NCBI GenBank assembly: GCA_016844545.1
Contig: JAENJC010000079.1
Location: forward strand, 1 to 6,055
Length of the DNA stretch: 6,055 nucleotides
Reading direction: 5' to 3'
Origin: Deltaproteobacteria bacterium
GTDB lineage: Bacteria > Desulfobacterota > JAENJC01
Shown: one piece after another, positions 1 to 5,312 of the stretch
Layout of the letters: every line of letters begins with the position of its first letter
Position numbering within the stretch: the first letter of the stretch is position 1
Program-made: the position numbers and the translations under genes
The notes under the pieces: generated by a model
The model's input: the letters and a program-made list of their open reading frames with translations, nothing else
Database searches by the model: none
What the model was told of the DNA's origin: nothing

Positions 1-1599
1 GTTGAGCTCAATCCAAAGAGTCAGGAGATTCTCCTGACCCTTGCAAATTTTTATGCCGCAACAAAAAGGCTGGATGAGGCTGAGAAGACATATCAGGCGG
101 TCATGGCTATAAAGCCTGAAAATCCGAATATCTATATGATCCTTGCCGCGTTCTATCAGGCAACTGCTAAGCCCGATAAGGCTGAAGAGACCTACAGGAA
201 AGGTATTGAAAAGGCGCCGGATGCCCCGGTCCTCAAACAAAGACTGGCTGAGATGCTTCTCGACGAGAGGAAGAGTAAAGATGCTGCCCCACTTATAGAT
301 GAAATCCTTAAAAAGACACCAAAGGATTATTACGGGCTATATCTACGCGGCAAGCTTAATCTGGCTGATAGGAAAGTTAATGAGGCAACGGAGGCATTAA
401 AGGCATCTGTAAAAGAGGAGCCAAACTTCCCTCTTGCCCATTATTATCTCGGCCTGGTGTATCAGGCGACCAATGATCTCCAGCAGTCCAAGTCGGAATT
501 GACCGAGACCCTTAAGTTGGCTCCAGGGATGGAGGCTGCGAGGCTGGCACTCGCTAACCTTTATATGGCTTCTGATGATCCAAAGCTTGCCCATGATGAG
601 ATCCAGAAGGTGCTGTCAAAGCACCCTTCACACCCAGGGGCAAACCTGATGGCCGGCAATATAAAGCTGAAACAGCAAAAGCCCGATGAGGCTGCTGCAT
701 ACTTCAGGACGTTTATTAAATCAGTCCCGGCCGATCCACGGGGGTACGTTGGCCTGGGAGAGACATACCGGGTGAAAGGAAATTCCCGCGAGGCAATAAG
801 TGAGTTTGAAAAGGCGCTATCTATCAAACCTGACCTTGTCGAGGTGCTTAATATGATAGCATCTATCCACCTCGCTAATAAGGAGCCCCAGAAGGCCATC
901 GACAGGGTACAGGGGCAGTTGTCCAAACTGCCGGACAATCCATTTATCCACCACCTCCAGGGACGGATCTATATGCTGATGAATAATATGGATAAGGCCG
1001 AGGAATCTATAAAAAAGGCCATCAGTCTGAAGAACGATATGGTAGCCCCATATATTGACCTGGGGAATATCTATCACAAAAAAGGTGTTGCTGATGAGGC
1101 GATAAAACAGTATGAACAGGCCATTAAGGCCAACCCAAAGGCGATTACACCTTATATGCAGCTTGGTGTCACATATGAACAGCAAGGGAAGACCGACAAG
1201 GCAATTGAATATTATAAGAAGGTCCTTGATATAGACCCCAAATTTGCCCCTGCTGCGAACAACCTGGCATGGCTTTATTCCGAACACGGCGGGAATATTG
1301 ATCTTGCCCTGTCCCTTGCAGAAACAGCCAAGGAGCAGTATCCTGATGACCCCAGCATCTCCGATACCCTGGGCTGGATATACTATAAGAAACAGGCATA
1401 CCTTAAGGCCGTTGCTCTATTTAAGGAAAGTCTCAAAAAAGAGCCCAATCATCCTGTAATTCGTTTCCATCTTGGAATGGCCTATTACAAAAAAGGGGAC
1501 AAAAAAATGGCTAAAGAAGAGCTTATGGCTTCCTTAAAGATAAACGATAAATATCCAGGCGCAGAAGAAGCGAAACGGACTCTGTCCGAAATTAAATAA
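1..1599 (+). CDS. TPR-repeat protein, 5' end outside the window
   Basis: The frame is open from the first base of the window, so the start lies upstream; 532 residues are visible. Almost all of it is tandem 34-residue TPR units. I count about 15, each with the usual pattern (small residues at helix A and B contacts, Pro near the unit end, e.g. KAIEYYKKVLDIDPK). One unit near residue 425 carries an extra residue. The last units (NNLAWLYSEHGG, DTLGWIYYKKQAY, FHLGMAYYKKGD) match the usual C-terminal end of long bacterial TPR proteins, some of which are lipoproteins of exopolysaccharide/PEP-CTERM export loci. TPRs form a superhelical protein-binding scaffold; no enzymatic domain is visible. Localisation cannot be judged because the N-terminus is missing. 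The nearby sugar aminotransferase would suit an exopolysaccharide-export role, but that is only suggestive. The ATG at 103 lies inside a repeat and is not the true start. A terminator follows 43 bases after the stop. Confidence 0.93.
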   Translation, partial: VELNPKSQEILLTLANFYAATKRLDEAEKTYQAVMAIKPENPNIYMILAAFYQATAKPDKAEETYRKGIEKAPDAPVLKQRLAEMLLDERKSKDAAPLIDEILKKTPKDYYGLYLRGKLNLADRKVNEATEALKASVKEEPNFPLAHYYLGLVYQATNDLQQSKSELTETLKLAPGMEAARLALANLYMASDDPKLAHDEIQKVLSKHPSHPGANLMAGNIKLKQQKPDEAAAYFRTFIKSVPADPRGYVGLGETYRVKGNSREAISEFEKALSIKPDLVEVLNMIASIHLANKEPQKAIDRVQGQLSKLPDNPFIHHLQGRIYMLMNNMDKAEESIKKAISLKNDMVAPYIDLGNIYHKKGVADEAIKQYEQAIKANPKAITPYMQLGVTYEQQGKTDKAIEYYKKVLDIDPKFAPAANNLAWLYSEHGGNIDLALSLAETAKEQYPDDPSISDTLGWIYYKKQAYLKAVALFKESLKKEPNHPVIRFHLGMAYYKKGDKKMAKEELMASLKINDKYPGAEEAKRTLSEIK

Positions 1600-1642
1600 T
1601 GCAACCCGCCCTGTAATGAGTGCGGTCTTTAATCTTTTACAT

Positions 1643-1691
1643 AGCCTGAAGATGTCTGCGGAGTGCCCAGTCATCGTTCAGGCTTTTTTTT
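1643..1691 (+). terminator. Rho-independent terminator of the TPR gene
   Basis: AGCCTGAA (1643-1650) pairs perfectly with TTCAGGCT (1677-1684). The stem continues inward with GATG/CATC after a one-base bulge and then CTG/CAG, and a run of eight T follows (1684-1691). It lies 43 bases downstream of the TPR stop codon and separates that gene from the next transcription unit. Confidence 0.88.
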
Positions 1692-1780
1692 ATTTCAAAC
1701 TCCTCTATTTTACTTCATCTCACGATACAAAACTTCCTTAAATGGTTCCCATCCGAGAATTCCCTCCCCACAACTTCCCC

Positions 1781-1809
1781 TTGATATGACAGTGGCTATA
1801 TGAGATAAT
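1781..1809 (+). promoter_or_regulatory. Sigma70-type promoter of the CcmH-like/cytochrome/thioredoxin module
   Basis: TTGATA (1781-1786) and GATAAT (1804-1809) are separated by exactly 17 bases, each one mismatch from the -35 and -10 consensus. Initiation would fall near 1815-1818, only a few bases before the ATG at 1820. There is no Shine-Dalgarno sequence in front of that ATG (the spacer is T-rich), so the transcript may be leaderless or nearly so. The rest of the intergenic stretch (1692-1780) is pyrimidine-rich and shows nothing else I can name. Confidence 0.65.
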
Positions 1810-1819
1810 TTTTTCGTAT

Positions 1820-2833
1820 ATGAAAAAGCTGTCTCTTATCTGGATCGCATTGGCACTCCTTGTTATATTTACTGGCCACTCTATAGCAGCCACTCCTCAG
1901 ATTGGGCGGATGCGGGTTGCCATATGGCCGGAGTTTGACGATCCGGGAGCCCTTGTTATTTATGACGGCAGGTTCATAGATGACGGCTCTTTCCCCATTG
2001 AAACGACCTTCCTTATCCCAAAAGGCGCTGTTATAAGCGATGCATGCAGTCTTTCGCCAAAAGGACAGCACTTCTGCCAGTTGTTCACACAAAGGAATGC
2101 CGGGGATATGGACGAGGTGCTATTAAAGCTTCCTTACCCCAACTTCTATCTCAGCTTCCATATCAAACCGTTCAAGGGTGACAACCCTTTGAGAAAGTTC
2201 AATTATGTCATAAAGACCAGCCATCCTGTGAGCAAGCTGGAGGTGGACATCCAGAAACCCCTAAGGGCTGAGAATTTCACCATCAATCCCGAAACTCATG
2301 AGAAGGAAGAATTAAAGGGGTTTGAACATTACCGCTATGAAGTTAAAGACAGGGAAGCAGGGACGGTTATTCCATTTGAAATATCATATAAGAAAGAGGA
2401 TAACAGGCCCTCTGTGAGCATAAAATACTCGCCCATGAAGGGGGCAAAGACTTGGGGTGAGGCCGATTTCTCCCGTATTAATGAGGTAGCGAGGGAGCTT
2501 GCATGCCCCTGCGAGTGCCCGCTGGTTCTTGAGGACTGCAATATGAGCTGCGGCCTTGACTGGAAAGACCAGATAGGGGAGATGCTAAGGGCCGGAAAGA
2601 CAAAAGATGAGATAATAAAGGCATTCATTGCCAAGTATGGAGATGAATGCAAGATAACGCCGATAATGAGGATAAAGGGAAAGTTTTTCCAGTACACGAG
2701 AAGGTTTGATACAATGGACTGGGCCCTTTTATGGGGTGGTGTCGCAGTATCAGCAGGGGCGTTATTTTTAGGTATATATATGGTTGTCAGGAGGTTCCTG
2801 AAAAAGAGGGCAAAGGCCGGAGTGGAAGGTTGA
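1820..2833 (+). CDS. Exported membrane-anchored protein with a CcmH-like domain carrying a CPCEC motif
   Basis: 337 residues. Residues 1-23 are a Sec signal peptide (KK, hydrophobic core, SIA-A). Residues 25-205 form a domain I do not recognise, with beta-strand-like segments and two cysteines (76, 86). Residues about 220-280 look like the CcmH/CycL apocytochrome-thiol oxidoreductase domain: NEVARELACP, then cysteines at 229, 231, 233, 240, 244, and the helical stretch EMLRAGKTKDEIIKAFIAKYGDE, which corresponds to the family's LLAAGKSDEEIIDYLVARYGD-type segment. A transmembrane helix spans about 301-323, followed by a basic cytoplasmic tail (RRFLKKR). CcmH proteins keep apocytochrome CXXCH cysteines reduced for heme ligation. 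Here the family's LRCxxC is replaced by LACPCEC, so function is inferred and a different thiol or metal chemistry is possible. The start is fixed by the signal peptide, although no ribosome binding site precedes it. The stop overlaps the next start (TTGA), implying translational coupling. Confidence 0.85.
   Translation: MKKLSLIWIALALLVIFTGHSIAATPQIGRMRVAIWPEFDDPGALVIYDGRFIDDGSFPIETTFLIPKGAVISDACSLSPKGQHFCQLFTQRNAGDMDEVLLKLPYPNFYLSFHIKPFKGDNPLRKFNYVIKTSHPVSKLEVDIQKPLRAENFTINPETHEKEELKGFEHYRYEVKDREAGTVIPFEISYKKEDNRPSVSIKYSPMKGAKTWGEADFSRINEVARELACPCECPLVLEDCNMSCGLDWKDQIGEMLRAGKTKDEIIKAFIAKYGDECKITPIMRIKGKFFQYTRRFDTMDWALLWGGVAVSAGALFLGIYMVVRRFLKKRAKAGVEG
2819..2822 (+). promoter_or_regulatory. 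Ribosome binding site that fixes the TTG start at 2830
   Basis: GGAG lies 7 bases upstream of TTG at 2830. This TTG overlaps the TGA stop of the preceding gene (TTGA, 2830-2833). The site favours the TTG over the in-frame ATG at 2731, which would give a 103-base overlap and a non-hydrophobic N-terminus read through the upstream gene. Confidence 0.7.
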
Positions 2834-3639
2834 GGGCCTTTTTCATTACATCTTCCATATTTATCGGGTTTCTGGCTGCCCTTGCCCTTGCAACCTTTCT
2901 TATCCTTGTAGATACAAGCCCCATGGGAAGGTTGGAGTATCTCTTTGAAACAGGCAGGCTGAGCGTATTCCGGTATACCGGCCTCGGTAACATGAGTGAC
3001 CGGGATGTAAAATTAATATATGAGGGGAGATGCACAAGGAAGTGCCACAGTCGTGATGTTGTGGAGCGTTCGGCCCATAATGTCAGGGAGTGGGAGGAGA
3101 TTATAGGAAGGATGCGGGCCGTAAATAAGGCAAATGTGGCAGATAGCGAAGCCAGGGTGATTACTTCATATCTCACAAAACGTTATGGAAGCAATATCCC
3201 CACCATCCTTACCGCAGAAGGCGGCAAATACCTGAAAAAATATCTTTGGCGGAGCGACTTCGGGGAAAGCGACCTGTATGTCGATATCATATTCACCCCT
3301 AAGGAGTATTTCAACTTTATTGGCGGGGATAGCGCTCTGGAAGGGTATGATGCCGGCAAATACACACTGTTCAAGGTGTATATAAACACACATCAGAACA
3401 AGCTGGCGCCCTACCCCCTTGAGCGACTGGCAATACTTAAGACCGGAAACGGAAAAGAATATAAACCCGTGTTGTGGAAGGTGATTTATGAAAGCGCTGA
3501 CTATCACCACAGGGAAGGAATGTTTGTATTTAAGGGTGTTGACAACAACGCTACATCTATGTCCCTCTCCCTGATGGATTTACCGGGGCAAAAGGAGAGG
3601 ATATTCCAGTGGGACCTTCCGATACCGGAAAAACCTTAA
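2830..3639 (+). CDS. Membrane-anchored cytochrome c-like protein with a CX3CH heme motif
   Basis: 269 residues from the TTG start. An N-terminal transmembrane anchor (about 4-27, FFITSSIFIGFLAALALATF) puts the rest in the periplasm. Residues about 58-116 resemble the small mono-heme c domain of the type 'xxGRCxxCHSxDxV...EWxxIIxRM...ITxYL': IYEGRCTRKCHSRDVVERSAHNVREWEEIIGRMRAV. Cys68, Cys72 and His73 would bind heme, and Met95 is the likely distal ligand. The motif has three residues between the cysteines instead of the canonical two, which is rare. Residues about 120-269 have no further heme motif and form a domain I cannot name (EYFNFIGGDSALEGYDAGKYTLFKVYINTH, VLWKVIYESADYHHREGMFVFKGVD, with a His-rich ADYHHREG segment). 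Likely role: an electron carrier or redox sensor tied to the upstream CcmH-like protein, with which it is translationally coupled. Alternatively Cys/Cys/His could hold something other than covalent heme. Confidence 0.8.
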   Translation: MRAFFITSSIFIGFLAALALATFLILVDTSPMGRLEYLFETGRLSVFRYTGLGNMSDRDVKLIYEGRCTRKCHSRDVVERSAHNVREWEEIIGRMRAVNKANVADSEARVITSYLTKRYGSNIPTILTAEGGKYLKKYLWRSDFGESDLYVDIIFTPKEYFNFIGGDSALEGYDAGKYTLFKVYINTHQNKLAPYPLERLAILKTGNGKEYKPVLWKVIYESADYHHREGMFVFKGVDNNATSMSLSLMDLPGQKERIFQWDLPIPEKP

Positions 3640-3672
3640 GAAACATATTCACAGCAAAAAGACTCTTAATCT

Positions 3673-3743
3673 GACACAGATGAACACAGATAAGATATGA
3701 TTTACACAGTGATAATCATATAAAATCAGTGAAAATCAGTGTC
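3673..3743 (+). repeat. Palindromic intergenic repeat, copy 1
   Basis: The element is symmetric about position 3708. The outer arms GACACAGATGAACACAGAT (3673-3691) and ATCAGTGAAAATCAGTGTC (3725-3743) are complementary at 14 of 19 positions. Inside them, ATATGATT (3695-3702) pairs perfectly with AATCATAT (3714-3721) around an 11-base loop. Its left arm matches copy 2 (5122-5140) at 16 of 19 positions, so the two belong to one dispersed family. Internal repeats of ACAGAT and ATCAGTG give it a tandem look. It lies between the cytochrome and thioredoxin genes. I see no terminator or convincing promoter elsewhere in 3640-3789. Confidence 0.8.
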
Positions 3744-3751
3744 GAAAAATC

Positions 3752-3779
3752 TTTGCGGCATTTGCGTTTTTGCGGTAAA
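3752..3779 (+). repeat. TTTGCG short-repeat tail adjoining the palindrome
   Basis: TTTGCG occurs three times, at 3752, 3761 and 3769, ending in TTTTTGCGGTAAA about 10 bases before the thioredoxin start codon. It directly follows the palindrome, and the wording (TTTGCG...TTTGCGGT) looks like part of the same intergenic repeat type. It therefore supplies most of the presumed 5' leader of the next gene. The only ribosome-binding-like sequence is a weak GGTGAG at 3782-3787, very close to the ATG at 3790. Confidence 0.5.
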
Positions 3780-3789
3780 TTGGTGAGAA

Positions 3790-4311
3790 ATGAGAAAGCT
3801 CAAAACAATTATCCTGTCTCTGTTATTTCTTGCTCTTATTGCAGCTTGCAGCAAAGAGCCCAGAGGGACGCAACCAACAATCAAGATTGGGGAAACTGCC
3901 CCTCAGTTTTCCCTTGAACTGATCGATGGCAAGACCGTGTCCCTCGATACATTCAAGGGGAAGCCCCTGGTATTAATAAACATGGCATCCTGGTGTCCCT
4001 GCTCCCACGATAGCGCACCTGTCTTCAAGGAGGTTTATGAAATATACCATCCTAAAGGTGTTGAGTTCCTAATGCTCGGGATACAGGACTCAAAGAAAAA
4101 GTTTGAAAAATTTGTGAAGAAAAAGGAGTTCAAATTCCCTGCCGGGTTTGACAAAAGGGATGTTATTTCCAAAACATACGGTGTAAGCGCCCCTCCGACA
4201 ACATTCTTTATAAACAGTGATGGATTGGTAGTAAGCGCCTTTTATGGCAAGATAATAGAGAAAGAAAGGCTATCTGCATGGATTGACGAGATAGTTCCCA
4301 AGGAGGAATAA
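3790..4311 (+). CDS. TlpA/ResA-like thioredoxin-fold lipoprotein with a WCPCS active site
   Basis: 173 residues. The N-terminus is a lipoprotein signal (MRKLKTIILSLLFLALIAAC, lipobox IAA-C20), so the mature protein is probably lipid-anchored and faces the periplasm. Residues 30-170 are a redoxin/AhpC-TSA-type thioredoxin fold: GETAPQFSLELIDGKTVSLDTFKGKPLVLINMASWC, the active site, then LMLGIQDSKKKFEKFV and YGVSAPPTTFFINSDG, where Pro136 is the probable cis-proline facing the active site. The active site reads W68-C69-P70-C71-S72. Aligned without gaps to WCxxC...P (Pro77 sits at the usual +8), Cys69 is the normal nucleophile, Ser72 occupies the resolving-Cys position, and the second Cys is shifted to 71. 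Family role: reducing disulfides in apocytochrome or its chaperones. It sits immediately before its likely electron donor, the CcdA-like gene. A peroxiredoxin-like or SCO-like role is an alternative. Confidence 0.88.
   Translation: MRKLKTIILSLLFLALIAACSKEPRGTQPTIKIGETAPQFSLELIDGKTVSLDTFKGKPLVLINMASWCPCSHDSAPVFKEVYEIYHPKGVEFLMLGIQDSKKKFEKFVKKKEFKFPAGFDKRDVISKTYGVSAPPTTFFINSDGLVVSAFYGKIIEKERLSAWIDEIVPKEE
4301..4306 (+). promoter_or_regulatory. Shine-Dalgarno site for the CcdA-like gene, inside the end of the thioredoxin gene
   Basis: A near-perfect AGGAGG sits 5 bases before TTG at 4312. It is encoded by the last sense codons (Lys-Glu-Glu) of the preceding gene, whose TAA directly abuts the TTG. 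This supports the rare TTG start and translational coupling of the two genes. Confidence 0.8.
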
Positions 4312-5085
4312 TTGATTATAAAGGACGTCGGTTTTCTCATCGCCTTCTGGGGCGGTTTTTCATCTTTTTTTACACCCTGGCAGCTCTGCCTGATGCAGAT
4401 AACGCCATTCTTCCTTGCCTTTGCAATAGGCCTCTATATCATCGAGGACAACTCCGAACTACGAACTACCAGTTCCTCACTCTCAACTCTTCTCCTTGCC
4501 TGCGCCGGTTACATTCTCGGCTTCAGCATCGTATTTGCATTGATGGGAACATCGGGATGGGGAGCAGCGTCATACATAGTTTACAACATTGATGACTTCA
4601 GGACCGCCGCCGCTGTCTATATAACGATTATCGCCCTGTTGATGGCGCTTTACAACTTTTATGGAAGCCGTGCCCGCTCCTTAGACAAGATTAGGATGCG
4701 CACTGATGCAACCTTGCTTGGCAGGGCTTCCCTGTTCCGCATCTTATATCTTCCAGCAGGCCTTCTACTTGGCGCATCCTTTGCACTGGCCTATTCACCG
4801 TGCATCCCGCCTGTCATGTCCGACATAATGAACTTCGCCGGCAAGCAGGGCAATGCCCACAAGGGATTTCATCTGCTTGCTGTATACGGTTTTGGAGTGA
4901 CTTTGGCGTTCTCCATTTCAGGGTCTGCGCTCGCCATTCTGGTTGGTTATTTCACAGAGAGAAGGTCTGTGAAGGTTACTATTGCCTATCTGTCTTCAGG
5001 GACATTGTTCCTCATGGCATTCCTGATATTCACAGACCTGATGATCCGCTATAAGTCGTTTCTGGTGGGGCTGGTCCTCGATTAA
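4312..5085 (+). CDS. CcdA/DsbD-type transmembrane thiol-electron transporter
   Basis: 257 residues, the usual size of a stand-alone CcdA. About six transmembrane helices can be traced (about 22-44, 57-80, 97-117, 145-170, 186-213, 222-245). Of the two family redox segments, the second is clear (GASFALAYSPCIPPVMSDI, Cys164). The first is altered: FFTPWQLCLMQITPFF. Aligning CLMQITPFF with the family's CVLPLIPGY keeps Cys26 as the partner cysteine, but the normal 'SP' before it has become 'QL' and the 'P' after it is lost. Cys64 lies in helix 2. CcdA proteins move reducing equivalents from cytoplasmic thioredoxin to extracytoplasmic thioredoxin-like proteins, here presumably the lipoprotein encoded just upstream, for cytochrome c maturation. 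The loop at residues 46-58 (DNSELRTTSSS) is polar and encoded partly by a duplicated CGAACTAC. The start is TTG with a strong Shine-Dalgarno site. It is the last gene of the module. Confidence 0.88.
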   Translation: MIIKDVGFLIAFWGGFSSFFTPWQLCLMQITPFFLAFAIGLYIIEDNSELRTTSSSLSTLLLACAGYILGFSIVFALMGTSGWGAASYIVYNIDDFRTAAAVYITIIALLMALYNFYGSRARSLDKIRMRTDATLLGRASLFRILYLPAGLLLGASFALAYSPCIPPVMSDIMNFAGKQGNAHKGFHLLAVYGFGVTLAFSISGSALAILVGYFTERRSVKVTIAYLSSGTLFLMAFLIFTDLMIRYKSFLVGLVLD

Positions 5086-5120
5086 CAGCAGCAATGACAT
5101 TTCACCTAAAAAAAGCATTT

Positions 5121-5276
5121 GGACGCAGATTTACACAGATTTGCACCGATAATTCAAAGACTTAAACAAAAACAGATAACCACCTTTTGGGTGATACCTA
5201 TGTTTTATATATCTATTTGTTTTATCTGCGTTCGCTTAGAAGCGCCTACTTTTGGTATCCGCTTTAATCTGCGTCC
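5121..5276 (+). repeat. Large imperfect fold-back repeat, copy 2
   Basis: GGACGCAGATT (5121-5131) and AATCTGCGTCC (5266-5276) are perfect inverted repeats. Extended to 20 bases (5121-5140 with 5257-5276), 16 positions pair. Further in, AAACAAAAACAGATA (about 5164-5178) opposes TATCTATTTGTTT (5210-5222), and a small CACC/GGTG hairpin (5181-5192) sits near the middle. The left arm GACGCAGATTTACACAGAT (5122-5140) matches copy 1 (3673-3691) at 16 of 19. It fills most of the 227-base gap between two convergent genes (5086-5312). I see no gene and no classical terminator there, so the fold-back could itself act as a weak bidirectional transcript end. Confidence 0.72.
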
Positions 5277-5312
5277 CATTGCAGGAGTTAGGATTCATTT
5301 ATTTGCAGTATG

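Noticed and set aside
2731..2829. Upstream ATG at 2731 as the start of the cytochrome gene
   Set aside because: It would overlap the CcmH-like gene by 103 bases and add a charged, out-of-frame-looking N-terminus. The TTG at 2830 has a ribosome binding site, overlaps the stop codon and begins directly at the membrane anchor.
3671..3724. Internal promoter for the thioredoxin gene within the repeat
   Set aside because: CTGACA with TATGAT has a 19-base spacer and other -10-like hexamers lack a -35 at proper distance, so I cannot support one.
3661..3779. CRISPR-like array because of repeated ACAGAT, ATCAGTG and TTTGCG units
   Set aside because: The units are only 6-8 bases, irregularly spaced and arranged as inverted arms; there are no constant-length spacers and no cas genes.
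3729..3917. Short + strand open frame overlapping the thioredoxin start
   Set aside because: It begins inside the repeat and reads the lipoprotein gene in another frame; there is no ribosome binding site or recognisable protein.
5107..5150. Intrinsic terminator for the - strand aminotransferase using the A run at 5108-5114
   Set aside because: On the - strand the T run is present, but no GC-rich stem directly precedes it; only the wide fold-back is available.
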